Source: Laguncularia racemosa
Lineage: Eukaryota > Streptophyta > Magnoliopsida > Myrtales > Combretaceae
Reading direction: 5' to 3'
Length of the DNA stretch: 64,000 nt
Assembly (NCBI GenBank): GCA_037954665.1
Contig: JBBMOL010000182.1
Location: 124,001-188,000, forward strand
The notes under the pieces: generated by a model
Told to the model about the DNA's origin: nothing
The model's database searches: none
What the model saw: the letters and a program-made list of their open reading frames with translations, nothing else
In this document: piece after piece, positions 36,761 to 48,852 of the stretch
Numbering within the stretch: the first letter of the stretch is position 1
Layout: every line of letters begins with the position of its first letter
Position numbers and translations under genes: made by a program

Positions 36761-37314
36761 CCTACAACAGAGAAACAATAGAACTCGGTAAAGAAGTGTC
36801 AAGTTGGTTAGAGCTAAAAAGTATCTCTTTGTATAATAGTACTATCATAGGTCTCTTTGTTCCTAAGAACAAAGCCTTCTTAACATCACTAGCCCTTGCG
36901 TAAAAATTTTCTTTTCTCTTGTTTTTCTCTTACTATTCAATTCTCTCTCGTTCTTTTCTTTTTCTCTTTTCTCAGACTCTCTCTCTTTTTCTTTTGCAGT
37001 AGCATTCGCTCTTTTATTTTCATCGGCTCTTTTTTTTGTTCATTCTCTCACTGTAACCTCACTTAATCCTCATATATCTCACTAGGAGTCAGAGGACAAA
37101 GAGTAATAGGCCTTTAATCGTGTACAAAAGAGTATTTATTGGTAAATCCATCATGTTTCACCTGTCTTTTGTAGCTTGCATTGGATTGGAACTAGCAACG
37201 GTATGTAGCTTGCATTGGAACTACATCACAAAGAACTTTACCCCCATACTTTCCAATGCTAAAAGAAACTAACACTTATTTTGTAACCCTCACTTCACAA
37301 CTATCATTTAACCA

Positions 37315-37524
37315 CTACAGTTTATAAGGGTGAGGATGCTTACTTGTGAGAAGCCCCAATTTCTCAACCATGGTCATGCTGGCAACATTTGTACAACTCC
37401 CACCATCAATAATCACAACACATACCTTATCTTTAACAAAACACCTAGTATGAAATATGTTTTCCCATTGCACATTCTTCTCTTCATTTGTCTGCACACT
37501 CAAAGCCTTCCTGGCTACCAACAT
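37315..37524 (-). pseudogene. Aspartic protease of outer gypsy element
   Basis: An open frame with ENIFHTRCFVKDKVCVVIID followed by GGSCTNVASMTMVEKLGL. The active-site triad position reads D-G-G where retroviral-type proteases have DTG or DSG. The downstream HPHPYKL run is typical of the spacer before RT in this lineage. It would cleave the polyprotein in the particle. Confidence 0.75.
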
Positions 37525-37639
37525 CTCCCCTTAAACAACATATTCTTCCCCCTCATCAACATCCTCCAATGATGGCATGGATTCATGTTCTGACTCACTG
37601 TCTGTCTCAATCTCTCCACCATCCTGCATCACCATAATT

Positions 37640-38711
37640 ATCTTATTTAGACATTGACTTGCTATATGTCCCCTGCTTTGGCAGGGCATTTAAAAACTTA
37701 ATATCACGATTCCTATTAGGAAAAGAATCAAGTTTACCTTTATTCCCATGAGATGTCAATTTTGCTTTTTGTTCTGGCATTGGTTTGGAGTGGAACTACT
37801 TCTCCTCCTTCTTCCCTGTATTAGCTCTCCAGTTAGAAGAACTCGATGTCGCACATGTAGAACTACTACCTTTCCACTTGAGCCGCTTCTCCACCTTAAT
37901 CGTCATGTGAACCATATCATCCAGTTTTATATAATGTTGCAACTTTACCACATTCTGTATATCCCGATTCAAGCCTACCAAGAACCTAGCCATAGTAGCT
38001 TCCTGGTCCTCCTCAACATTCACCCTGATCATCGCAATCTCCATCTTCTTATGATATTCCTCCACACTTTTGTTCCCTTGCCTTAGATTCTGTAGTTTAT
38101 TGTACAAATCCTTGTAGTAATAAGTGGGAATAAATCGCTTCCTCATCACCCTCTTCATCTCTTCCCAAGTCTCCATTGGTGGCTCTCTATTCCTCCTCCT
38201 ACTCGATAACAATTAGTCCCACCAAACTATAGCATAGTCAGAAAATTCTATGGCAGCCAATTTTACTTTCTTGACTTTAAAGTAGTTATAACAATCAAAA
38301 ACCCGTTCTACCTTTTTCTCTCACTCAAGATAAACATCAGGATCATTCTTCCCTTTAAAGGAAGGAATTTTCATCTTGATATTTCCTAAATTGTTATCTT
38401 CTTCTTTCCTAATTCCTCTACTTCTCCCTATATTCCTCCCATAACCCATGAAAAAATCCTGATTAGAGTCAGTTGCAAACCCTTTTATTCCCTACTCATC
38501 CTCTTCCATACGCATTACCCTTATAGGCATTTTATCCCTCATATGTCCAGTAAAAGCAATCTGGGACTACTCAAAATTCTGCTCCATCTGTTCTTGAAAT
38601 TGATTCTATCTTTGCTATAAACATTCTCCTCATCTCGATAGTCAGAGTCTTTATGATCAATTTCGTTTCAATACCACCCATCACACTATTAGGGAAATTT
38701 CTATTAGACAT
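37640..38711 (-). pseudogene. gag: gag of outer gypsy element
   Basis: A likely start lies near 38711 (MSNRNFPNSVMGG). The best block is 37796-38212, containing WEEMKRVMRKRFIPTYY, LYNKLQNLRQGNKSVEEY and ATMARFLVGLNRDIQNVV, the classical capsid core of plant chromovirus gag. A zinc knuckle with C..RGHIASQC follows at about 37.66 kb. Between the start and the core the frame carries several stops, so no intact protein is made. Gag forms the cytoplasmic particle in which reverse transcription takes place. Confidence 0.8.
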
Positions 38712-39291
38712 GTTTTCTGCAACAAAAAACAAATATGATAATAGAAAAGTATAAATCCTCACTGAATCACTCTCTCACGTGTTTTTCTACTTAATCACTG
38801 AATCTCTCTAATCACTCGTGTTTTATGTCTCACAAGATTCAATTTGCTTTTGTGCACTCTAATGATCTCACACTCTTGTCTTTTACCACTCACAATCTCT
38901 TCTTCAATTCTTTTAGAACTAAACGACAAATCAGGATTTATCCCGTAGATGCAATAGATTCCTTATTGTTGGAATCAACAATTCAACAAGTTACAACAAT
39001 TTCCCTGACACTTCAAACAACACAATTATGTTTTTCGAGTCTTCAACACAACTATTGCCAAGAATCCTAATTTTTTTTATTACCAATTTTCCTCTCTCTT
39101 TTTTTTTTACTATTCAACAAGAATTCAAACATGGATCAATGAACACATACAGTAATTGCTATAACAAGTCTAATAAGATCAACGGATACACAAAGATTCG
39201 AACTTTTCTCTCTCTCCCTCTTTTATTTTTTTAATTCAAACCTAGATTTACAAATTAGATTCAAGATAGGCAATTCCTAATCAACATGATT

Positions 39292-39303
39292 GCTCTGATA
39301 CTA
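39292..39303 (-). other. Primer binding site of outer gypsy element (initiator Met tRNA type)
   Basis: The minus strand reads TAGTATCAGAGC two bases after the 5' LTR end. It differs by one base from the common plant sequence TGGTATCAGAGC, which is complementary to the 3' end of initiator tRNA-Met. Confidence 0.85.
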
Positions 39304-39305
39304 AA

Positions 39306-40059
39306 TGATGTGAACTCCGTCAACTTGTGTAGAAACCTGAAATCAATTTGAATCAAACAGCCAACGATCGATCACGAATGAAGGAAAACCACAACCCGTT
39401 GCTTATAGTGAAGCAAGAACCTTGGTATGGTGTATATGCCACAATTGAGATGGAAGACAAATTGATAAGTAATAGTATGAATGCCACGGAACAATGTCGA
39501 TAAGTTCAAGTTCTTTAAGAACAGAAGAAGAGTGTTTGTATTTCAATCATGTCAAAAAGTGTCTACAATAGAGTCTTTGGCGACTATTTATTGTCTTCCC
39601 CCCCCCAAATAACAAATTGCATAAAAAAAACTCTACTTGCGACTAAGGGAAACATTATACACCAGCGGCCTATATTTCTCCCTAAGTTGGCGACCTAAAC
39701 CCAATTTCCAGTCGGCTTACATGATTTTCTAAGCCGACGGCCTTGAGCATAATTCCAGCTAGCTTATCTCCTCACCAGCGGCTTTGCTCTTCCACACCGG
39801 TAACTTTGATTCTTCCATGTCAGCAACTTTGGTTCTTAGCAAACATCTTCAAGCCATCTTCGTTCCGGGACATCTTGGACTTTAATGACTGGATTTTCTT
39901 GGTTTATTCTTGGGTTGATGCAAGAATTGCTCCTCATATTGAATTTCTTTGATTAGCTCGTTAAGCGCATCCTTAAGTCGTTTAGCTTGAAGTCGGGTCA
40001 TAGGTCTAACTGGCATATCAAGAGGATTTGCTATCCATTTCCTAGCTTGGTTATCATCA
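39306..40059 (-). repeat. 5' LTR of outer gypsy element
   Basis: Minus-strand orientation starts TGATGATAACC (40059) and ends ACATCA (39306), followed by 2 bp and the primer site. It is 754 bp against 819 bp for its partner. It differs by several indels, including loss of one CCGAC-containing segment and a C8-9 run near 39600, plus many substitutions, so the insertion is old. Confidence 0.85.
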
Positions 40060-40064
40060 TAAAC

Positions 40065-40623
40065 TTAAAGAAATGTCTATATTGTGAAATTTACCTTGAA
40101 AAGTCTCCATCGTTCATTGTTGCAGTTATCCAGAATGGGTTAAGCTTCTTTAATAAATGATGATGTAGTCGCGAGGTATCATGTAATACTAAATGAAAAT
40201 ACCGACTAACTGTTCGTCTGGACCTCTTAAAGTTATGCTTAATGACTCTATTTTTGACATGGTGGGCAAGTATATACAAAAATATTGCAACTTGTTCATT
40301 CATGTAAAGATGCCTAGTTGCCTTTAATTTGTTTATATACTTTAACATTTCACATAGTTTTGCAAATGCATGTCTATCTACTCTCAATTGTTCAACACAA
40401 GTTATATCATCACAATGAACAAGTCTCCTAATTTTTTTACAGTATTAATAAAAGTTTAATTTGTAAGAATAGACAGTTGACCGATGGGTATGTAAGGCCA
40501 ACGCATGCAACAACAACATAATGCGATGCGTAACGTCTTATTATTTTACTGAGAAAGCTAAAAGAAAACAAAATGTCTTCTTTTTCCTCTATGATACATG
40601 GAGATTCAAGTTCGACTCATCCA
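40065..40623 (-). pseudogene. Harbinger transposase, N-terminal part
   Basis: The frame from 40387 reads through the conserved N-terminal region of plant Harbinger nucleases: TRHLYMNEQVAIFLYILAH, then RRTVSRYFHLVLH, then LLKKLNPF. Upstream, a likely start (MDESNLN, near 40621) is followed by stops. The coding sequence ends around 40.07 kb, just before the 5' LTR of the inserted gypsy element. The matching downstream part resumes at about 19.35 kb on the far side of the nest. Confidence 0.75.
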
Positions 40624-42148
40624 TAGCTGTAATTATATATTGTGGGTACGAGAAAAAAAAATATAATATAATATAACAACTAATAAGAGGGAAGTAACAA
40701 CAATATAAAAAAATTGACCATCGATCACCTTCAAGAACAAAAATTATGTTCCTATAGGTGTTAGAGGAGTTTTTCGAGGTGTTGTACAAAATATGCATCT
40801 CCAATGGAAGTTTCATGAGAATGTTCAAGTTTGTTGTGATAACTTCCCGAAAGAAAAAACCAAGGCAATGGCAATGATGCTTGCTAGACTAAGCGATGGT
40901 ATTGTGATAAATATACATAATGTAAAAACAATCATCATGTTTCACAGTAGAAATTATCGCCAACCAAAGAATTTAATACCTATCAACACACTCACAAAGA
41001 GGAAGGTGAGCCAATATTATCTATTGCTATGTCTAAAGCATATATGGGTGAGTGGGTAGTAGCTGAATGGGGAAAAAATGAGCTTAAGAAATCGGTAGCC
41101 TGTTCAAACATAGCATCGGAAATCAGCAACCATCACAACAACAATGATGGAAAAAGAAAAAAAACCAACCGAAATGACATTTTTACAACATACTTGAGTA
41201 GACATCGACTGGGTTGTGAAGGAGACGACGGTGTTGAGCTTCGATGATGTGATGTCAGCAAGCACCTCATGAGATCGGTGACTTGGGCTCCTTTGTGCAG
41301 ATCGATCGACACTAGCACCAACGTTTCCACCCACAGATCTGACGTCTCCACTAATCAATGGATAACAGCGACAACAGACATCAGTGATGACGGATAGCAA
41401 GTGACCATGTATAGCAAAAGCAACGACGGGATGCACCTAGTGAGATCTAGCGATGTAGGCCTATTCCTGTAGATCGACAGACATTAGCGATAACGTTTCC
41501 AACATCTCCTTTGATTAATAGACACCTTTGATGAAAGCAAGGGACGATTGACAGCAAGTGACAACGGGATCTCCACAACCCTCTTGCTCCAAATTTGATG
41601 TCGATGTGCTTTGGGAAAAAAATGACTCCGAATTGGTATTACGCTAGTTTTGTTAAGGAACGATAATTCAATAACTGAAGTAATTACAATTTTGCGACGA
41701 ATGACTATTTCTTAAAATAAATGATATAATACCTATTACATACGTAATAAGACTATAATGAAATTTCAATTATAGTAAAGTAAATGGAATGATAAAATTA
41801 CACCCTAAAATCTCAACCTAAGGAACACAAAAAAAAAGAAAAAAGAAGCCCTTATGACATCCTCAAATGCCATTATATTTTTGCCAACGTTATTACCTTT
41901 ACCATCACTCCAGTCGTCAAACTTAAGCCCCATCTCACTCTCTATCACTATAATGCAAAAAAAAAAAAAAAAACGTAGGCCTTTAATATCCTATTTATAT
42001 AATAATATTTTTTCTTCATTTTATTTCAATAATGTTTTTGAAAAGTTACATTATTTTTGTATTTTGGCCCCATCAAAATATAATGAAATGCACTCCACAA
42101 AATCACAATAATAATCTCTCTCTCTCTCTCTATCTCTGTCTATCTCCT
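40624..42148. other. Intergenic, with a GC-richer two-copy duplication at about 41260-41580
   Basis: Flank of the Harbinger element and upstream region of ITPK. Around 41268 and 41439 a unit recurs with about 171-bp spacing (TGAGATC, TGTAGATCGA/TGCAGATCGA, ACATTAGCG/ACACTAGCA, AACGTTTCCA). No gene recognised: the frames on both strands here are low-homology shadows. The right end of the Harbinger element probably lies in this stretch. Confidence 0.45.
42117..42139. repeat. (CT)n pyrimidine tract in ITPK promoter/5' leader
   Basis: TCTCTCTCTCTCTCTATCTC-type run just upstream of the TATA-like box. CT-rich tracts near transcription starts are common in plant genes. Confidence 0.8.
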
Positions 42149-42156
42149 TATATAAA
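42149..42156 (+). promoter_or_regulatory. TATA-like box of ITPK
   Basis: TATATAAA (followed by CAAAACAC) lies about 265 bp before the chosen ATG and next to the CT tract. A start near 42180-42190 would give a 5' leader of about 230 bases that includes a T22-like run at 42328-42350. Position is inference. Confidence 0.45.
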
Positions 42157-42418
42157 CAAAACACACGGGCATATGTGGAAAGCCCCTTCATGTCTCTTTC
42201 TTTCCATTACTCTTCAGATACAAACTATGAACTTTTAGATACAGGGATCAATAACTCCCATAAGAAAATCTGGGTCGATCTCATTTCTTCTAAATATTTA
42301 ACATTTTTACACAAAAGGCTCTCTCTCTTTTTTTTTTTTTTTTTTTTCTTCTAAGCAAGAAAGACAGCAAAGGAATAAGAGCGAAGATTAGATATTTGTG
42401 GAGTTTCCTGAAGTGGGT

Positions 42419-45400
42419 ATGAGACTAAAAGATGAAATCTTGAGTGAAGAAGAAAAAGAAGAAGAAGACGAGGAGAAGGATAAAGAAGTAAATTTACAAA
42501 ATCAAATTAGTCTTGGTGTTGGGTTTCCACAAACCCATAATAGTCTTATAGTGGGATATGCTTTGACCACTAAGAAGAAAAACAGTTTTTTGCAACCAAA
42601 ACTTGAAGGTTTAGCAAGGTATTTTATATAATATATACATAGAGTATATATCTTACTTGTTATTTGTATGTTTGTATTGTTTGGTTTGGCTTTTAGTGTA
42701 ACGAGTTTAATGTGATTGTTTTGAGTTCTTTAAAGTTTAAATCTTTGATGGGTTGTTGGTTTTGCATGGGTTTGAGTACGTATAAAGTATATTTTGTATT
42801 GTATTTATGTTTTTCTTGGAGTAATGTAATGGGTTTTTAGTTTTTTATGAGATTATTTCATTTCATGTTTATGTTTAGAATCGTTTAAAGTTGAAATCTT
42901 TGATGGTTTTTTAGTCCTTTGCATGTATCGCACGTAGGGTATTTTATGTTTCTTTTTTCCTGTTTTTGTAATGTGATGGGTTCTTTATACCTTTTTTAAG
43001 ATTGTTTCTTTTAATGGGCCAAGGAATTGTTTAGAGTTGAAACCTTTTTTTTTTTTAGTAGGAAAACGTTGTTGGCGGTTTACGGAAAAAGAAGGAACTT
43101 TTGCAGCTTTCAATTTTTTTTTTTTCATTAACGAGTGCTCGGAGCATTAGTGGTGGGGCGATTATTATTCTGCATATACTGATGTTTAATTTTCTTGTCT
43201 CTCAGACAAAGGCCACAGTTTTGATTTTCTGACACTTTCTGACCAAAAGATTGTTTTTTGTTCTTCATTTGCCCTGATAAAGAAGATATGGTGCATTTGT
43301 CTATAGTGAGAAGAATATAAAATTGAAAAATATTTGCATATCTAAAGATCGCTTTCTGGGATTGATACAACTGTTTTCGGCCTTGACTTATCAAATAGGG
43401 GTAGTCAGTTTTTAGGTGCTGGAATCTTGGGTCTTTTTGCCTAATTTTTGTAATGGGAATATTCCACAAGATATGCCTTTTGGATTAGTCCAGGAAGTAT
43501 AGGAGTATAAAGTCCTTAAACTTCTTGGTGGTTTGTTCTATAATTTTAAATTGCCTTATTTATTTATTTATTTTTGTGGATAAACAGCTTTTAATTGCAT
43601 TTGAACAGAAAAAAAGATTTTTGTTACATGATTATTCCTAATTTTAACATAATTACTGTGAGCTGGCTGACCGTTAGTTGCATGAAGGTTATTGCATTTC
43701 GTGTTAGAATTCATTCTGTCTTTCGGAAAGCTGAGAGCATAGTTTTCCTCCTTTCTTTGGTAGTAGGAACAAGATTTGCTGTACCCTTTCTTTTACTTGA
43801 ACTAATCCATCTAGTTAAGTACAGAAAGCCGAGGGAGCTTAGGTTCCAGTCTCACTGAGATATTTATTTCAATGCTTATACAGCGCAAGTTCTACTCGAC
43901 CGGTGTGTAGGTAGCTGTGCCTATAGCCGAAAACAAAAAAGGTTCAACAACTGAAACGGAATAACATGACTTATAGACAATGGAAACAACGTGACAGTTC
44001 TTACACTCCTAATGTAATCATTTCAAGCCAATATAATTGTTTTAAATAAAATGCAACTGCTCCCTAACTTTGTTTTATGAAGTCTGGGCAATGATCTAAT
44101 CATTTTCCAGTGCCTAATCTGGGTTTTTAACTTCAATTGGATACGAATTCCAATTTCTCGAGGGTATCATAACTCCGTCAGTGACAATTTGTAGGCGAAA
44201 GCCTAAACCGGGCTATGATAGTTCGAATTGATTGATGAGGTGGATTTCTTTCTGTGGAGTGACTTTGGATACCACCTGCTTACTACTGCTATAAAATAAA
44301 TGAAATATAACAAAAGAAAAATGACCTTTAGAAAGCATTTCCTTGGTCCCTTCATTCAGAATCATTGATACAATACCTCTACTACAAATGGTAAAAGCTG
44401 CTGAACTTATTTAAAGATATTGAAAATTTTTGAGCTTGAATAGTGCATTGAGGCTAAGCTGTTTTTTACTTGTGAGTTAAATAACAAGAAACGGATACAT
44501 CTTCTGGAAATATGTTGAAATGAACATGGAAGATGAGACTCTTGCATGTAAGATTGTATCTCGGAGAGGTAATAAGAATTCCTATCATCACTTTATTAAA
44601 TCTATTTTCATATCTAACAATCCAAAAAAAAAAGAAGATCTGTTTACATATCTTTCTTGCAGGACAGGATGAGTTATTCTTGTTAAATTTCAATCCGCTT
44701 GATCGATTGAATTGTATAGGTGGAGTTTTGATTTATATTTCTCCTCATGTATTAGTTTAGATATTGATTGAGGCCCATTACATGGAGTCAATTGATTAGG
44801 TAGTCGAATGATTATCTTGACATTTGAACTTAGAAACTCCTGCACTGCTGATGTTTTGAAATATAGATTTGTAACCTGTAGATCTAAACAGATATATATG
44901 GTTGAAGTTTCTTTTTATATTTTGAAGGATGACACTGGTGCTCTGCATGATTTGATTGTTGAAATTCCAATTTGTGCGTGCATATTTGTGTAATACTGTT
45001 ATTTAAAATCTGCTGCTGCAGAGAACTGAATAGCATCTATATTTTGTACAGAGACAAAGGAATATTTTTTGTTGCTATTGATATTAAGAGGCCGTTAGCA
45101 GACCAAGGTCCTTTTGATGTTGTCTTACACAAGGTTCGTATCAATAATATCTCTCTTAAGGGCCTTACCAGGCTCAGCCGAATAGCATTTTGGTGTAGCT
45201 TCTTCTTTAAAGGTTATTGGCTAATGCAGTTGTACTATATATGTCTAATTGACATTGTTCTTTCCAGCTATCAGGGAAGGACTGGTGCGAGATTGTTGAG
45301 GTTTGTCCATCAAAGCTTTATGAGGCTTGTAGCACCTGCATATTCATCCACAAAGCTGGAAATCCATAGATCCTCAGTATTTGAGATGCATGTCACTGTT

Positions 45401-48400
45401 TATAAAAATTTGGCATCCATGCTTGTTCTAATGTTGTGGAATTGATTGTTAAGAAATCCTAATCTATCCACATAAAAATTTTGTTGGAAATGCACATTTC
45501 TTGCATGACTAGTTCTAATCAGTACCTCAAGGTTTAATTAAGGGACAAATCTACTTTTCTGATCATTGAATATAAAGTTGATTAGTTCCGGATCAGCCAA
45601 AGAAGTTTATTCATGCTTTGGAAAATTTCAGATGCCACGATGGCACATTAGGTTTTCATGTTCATTTGTCACTTGGATTGTGATGTCTGATAATGCCAGA
45701 ATAAAAGTGGTCTCCTGGGGATTTCCCTTTATCCAGATTCCATAACAATAATGCAGTACCTCTTCATGATTCAAGTTGGAATCTTCCATGTGTAGTCCTC
45801 AATTTTGTTCATTTGACTATTGGAGTTTTGAATTGCTACTTTAATGATTGAGGGAAATGCTTTAATTTGGTATGCTTGACCTTGTAGATTGATTGTGATA
45901 CCTTTGGAAAAGTTGCTCAGCTTAATGAATTCTAACGGATGGCAAACACGTCCCATCTTTATAGTTGAAACGGGCTGATAATTTGATAAATTCCTATGTG
46001 CAGAAGTCCTTTAGCATTGACAATGACAATATTTATTTTGCTTGCTATTTTTTTCCTCCTTTCTATCCCTGAAGGCTGCTCAGGAATTAGGATGTCCTTA
46101 GAAACTATATTACCAATCAACAATTAAATTAGACTGCAGAACAATAATTATCTGTGAGAAAAAAAAACAAAAAGAAAGAATCTGCTTTTACCAGTGCAAA
46201 GTGTGTAATATTACGCCAATTGCTATGGCCTTGTGGGCATTAAGTTTTACAACTTGTTCGCCAGAGGGATGGGTCTGGGATCAGCACATAAAAATTGTGT
46301 GGATCTGTTTATCATGGCTGCTATATGTGAAATTTTTGGCAGTCTGAATACCAGGTTCATCTAACTTCAGGTGTATGATCTTTTCTCTTGAAGGATTACC
46401 AGCGTAGAAATCCTGAGGTGACTGTACTAGATCCTCCTGATGCAATAGAACACTTGCACAATCGCCAGTCCATGCTTTGTGATGTGGCAGATCTAAACTT
46501 GTCCGATTGTAATGGTATTTTTCGTTAATAAACAATTGAAGATTCTATCCTTGATGGCCTTCAGTATTTATTTTTTCTGTTCGCTTTTCAGAAATTTATT
46601 TTGGACGTTTGCTACATCTAGGATCAATTGGTGCCAACTGTGTTTGTTTGTACTGATCCCCTTGCAGGCAAAGTTGGTGTGCCAAAGCAACTTGTCATTC
46701 ATAAAGATCCATTTTCTATTCCATGTGAAGTTGCAGAAGCTGGGCTGAACTTGCCATTAGGTTTGTTTTCATGTTTGATTGACAGTTCTTGTGCAGTAAT
46801 AATAGTGAGGAGTTTTTTTTTTTCCTTAACTGAGGCATGGTTCTTTGAAAATCTTCTATATGAAATTAAATTGCTGTAGACTGGTTTTTGACTGATGCAG
46901 TGGAAGCAAGAAATTACAAGCTATATCAAATTATAACAATAAATTGAAGATACGATCGATGACAACTGGTTTCTAGAGTCTCAGAAACTTAGAAAAAATC
47001 TACTTAGGTTGCTCTATCAAAATAAGAAATAACATTTTACCAAGAAAGGTAACAGATCAGATGGCTTACTATAATGTTAATGGCCTATTTAATAGTGTCA
47101 CAAGTGATCCTGTTCTTTAGCTCATTCTTGAATATCTGAATATCTATATGTTAAAATTCAAATCCACTTACTATAGAAGGACCACAGCTGTTCTCAATGT
47201 GTTCTTGATATTGCATACAAGGAGGGGTTCAACTGTTCATTCATAGACATGTATCAGGGGATCCCTGTGATACATATGCTTGCAGTTTTGTATGGCAGTA
47301 TGACCTATTAACAAGGATATCATTAGGGATGGGGGGTAATTTGTGGTAGATGCCATGAATAGAGAGCTTTGAAGTGTTCAAGAGAGAACTGGTATAGAAA
47401 ATTTATGTTTCATGTGTATTGCTACTTGCTATTCCTACAACTATGGATACATTTGAATCTCTTAGTTCGCTTATAAGATCTTGGTGCACTGATGTGTGTC
47501 CTTGTGTTAAATTATGCATTTAATATTAATCTTGAGTTTATATGGTAGTGCGACTTGACAAGTAAAGGAATAAAAAATGCTTTTTGATTTACGCTCTTGT
47601 TCATTCTCACTTTCATTGCTATTGTCACTGGTTGCAGTAGCTAAACCACTAGTAGTGGATGGAAGTGCCAGGTCGCATGAGTTATATCTTGCTTATGATC
47701 AATTCTCTCTCTCAGAACTAGAGCCTCCCTTGGTTCTACAAGAGTTTGTTAATCATGGTACAATGTTTATACTTGACTAAGAGGAATCAGTTGCTGTTTC
47801 TTAGTTAACATTCTTTCAGCTTAAAAGTAATTCTTTCTTGGCCATTTTAGGTGGTGTCCTTTTTAAGGTTTACATTGTTGGGGAGACTATTAAGGTTGTC
47901 AGGCGTTTCTCTCTGCCTAATGTAAGCAAAAAGGAGCTCTCAAAAGTTGCAGGGGTATTTCGCTTCCCGAGGGTTTCTTCTGCAGCGGCTTGTGCTGATG
48001 GTGCAGATCTAGACCCTGGTATTGCTGGTAAGATGATGTATACCTGAGGTAGTTAGTAATATAAATTTCAAATTGGGTCTTTTTGTTCCATCATGGTTCA
48101 TAACTTCTAATTAATGCACCTAAGATTTTAATCTGGAGATGTAGACATAGGTCCTATAGTAATCTCATCAGTATAGCATCTCCCATGCAGAACTTCCTCC
48201 AAGACCTTTGCTGGAGAAGCTTGCAAAAGAACTACGTCATCGGCTGGTAATGGTTCATTAGTCTCTGTTTTCCTCCCTTGTGACAAAAGTGCTGCTTCCA
48301 TTCCATATTCAAAATCCATGTTTTTCACTTATTTTTGCAACTACATTTAGGGTCTTCGGCTTTTCAACATAGATATGATTCGAGAGCATGGAACCAGAGA

Positions 48401-48852
48401 CATGTATTATGTCATTGATATTAACTATTTTCCGGGCAAGTACCACATATTCTCATTCTCTTATCCATGTCTTAAGGTGGTTTCATAATGTGTGATAATG
48501 GCATTTAAGCCTCTGGCTAACTTGAATGTAATAGTCCTTGCAAGTAATTTGACTTGATATGGATATAGATGGATATATGGGACTTTGCTTAGCTTTTTAT
48601 CAGTTTATTGTTCTTTTTCTGTTCTTAGTTTGGTTTTGCTTCAGTTCATTTTCTGAGATAAAGCAGATGCATGTACTCCGCATGCTTTGCATTTCCAATT
48701 GCCATTGCTTGTTATATAGAGTTGTCTGATACTTTATTATAAGAGCAACCTTATGAAATGTTGCAGGATATGGAAAAATGCCCGATTATGAGCACATATT
48801 CACAGATTTTTTAGTGAGCCTCGGCAAGTATAAGAAGAGACTTGGCACTTGA
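42419..48852 (+). CDS. ITPK3: Inositol-tetrakisphosphate 1-kinase (ITPK3-like), complete, ten exons
   Basis: ATP-grasp inositol phosphate kinase. The family phosphorylates Ins(1,3,4)P3 and Ins(3,4,5,6)P4 toward InsP6, and some plant members also make InsP7. Coding exons: 42419-42618, 45052-45133, 45268-45300, 46394-46514, 46668-46760, 47638-47757, 47851-48027, 48191-48246, 48351-48435, 48767-48852. These total 1053 bp, 350 aa, with all phases closing. Start chosen as the ATG giving MRLKDE, since the frame upstream has only a GTG. An acidic leader (residues 9-21) precedes IVGYAL (44-49). Key motifs: LDPPDAIEHLHNRQSML (117-133), VAKPLVVDGSA (177-187), QEFVNHGGVLFKVYIVGE across exons 6-7, and D302, D317 and N319 as the expected metal ligands in DMIREHG and VIDINYFPG. 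Length is close to Arabidopsis ITPK3. Intron 1 is 2433 bp. Intron 9 has a GC donor. ITPK2 versus ITPK3 orthology is not settled by eye. Confidence 0.93.

Larger units (their letters stand above)
19384..40059 (-). mobile_element. Ty3/gypsy LTR retrotransposon (CRM-like chromovirus), outer element of the nest
   Basis: Bounded by two LTRs (19384-20202 and 39306-40059) and flanked by CAAAC (19379-19383) and TAAAC (40060-40064), a 5-bp target duplication with one change. On the minus strand: 5' LTR, iMet-type primer site, gag, zinc knuckle, protease, RT, RNase H, integrase, polypurine tract, 3' LTR. The internal region is split in RT by a second element (22357-36339). Chromovirus/CRM assignment rests on the gag and protease motifs and on a polyprotein tail reading into the LTR. 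It is my inference. Confidence 0.85.
17111..40623 (-). mobile_element. PIF/Harbinger DNA transposon, interrupted by nested Ty3/gypsy elements
   Basis: The recognisable coding span of a PIF/Harbinger element, minus strand. In transcription order it holds the transposase N-terminal part (40.62-40.06 kb), an LTR retrotransposon insertion (19384-40059), the transposase C-terminal part (about 19.35-18.57 kb) and a Myb/SANT-like accessory gene (18.35-17.11 kb). Two genes, nuclease and Myb-like, are the known PIF/Harbinger composition. Without the insertion the coding span is about 2.8 kb. Terminal repeats and the 3-bp target duplication were not found, so the true ends lie outside these coordinates. 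Confidence 0.75.

Noticed and set aside
37748..38086. 112-codon plus-strand frame
   Set aside because: Antisense shadow of the outer element's gag.
42398..42418. Upstream in-frame start of ITPK (GTG at 42398)
   Set aside because: It is GTG, not ATG. The first in-frame ATG is at 42419 and gives an MRL start, which I recall for related proteins.
44972..45445. 157-codon plus-strand frame over ITPK exons 2-3
   Set aside because: It reads through introns. Only 45052-45133 and 45268-45300 are exon; the rest has no similarity.
48440..48441. GT donor just downstream of ITPK exon 9
   Set aside because: Using it with the acceptor at 48767 shifts the frame and gives an early stop, losing the conserved C-terminal end.
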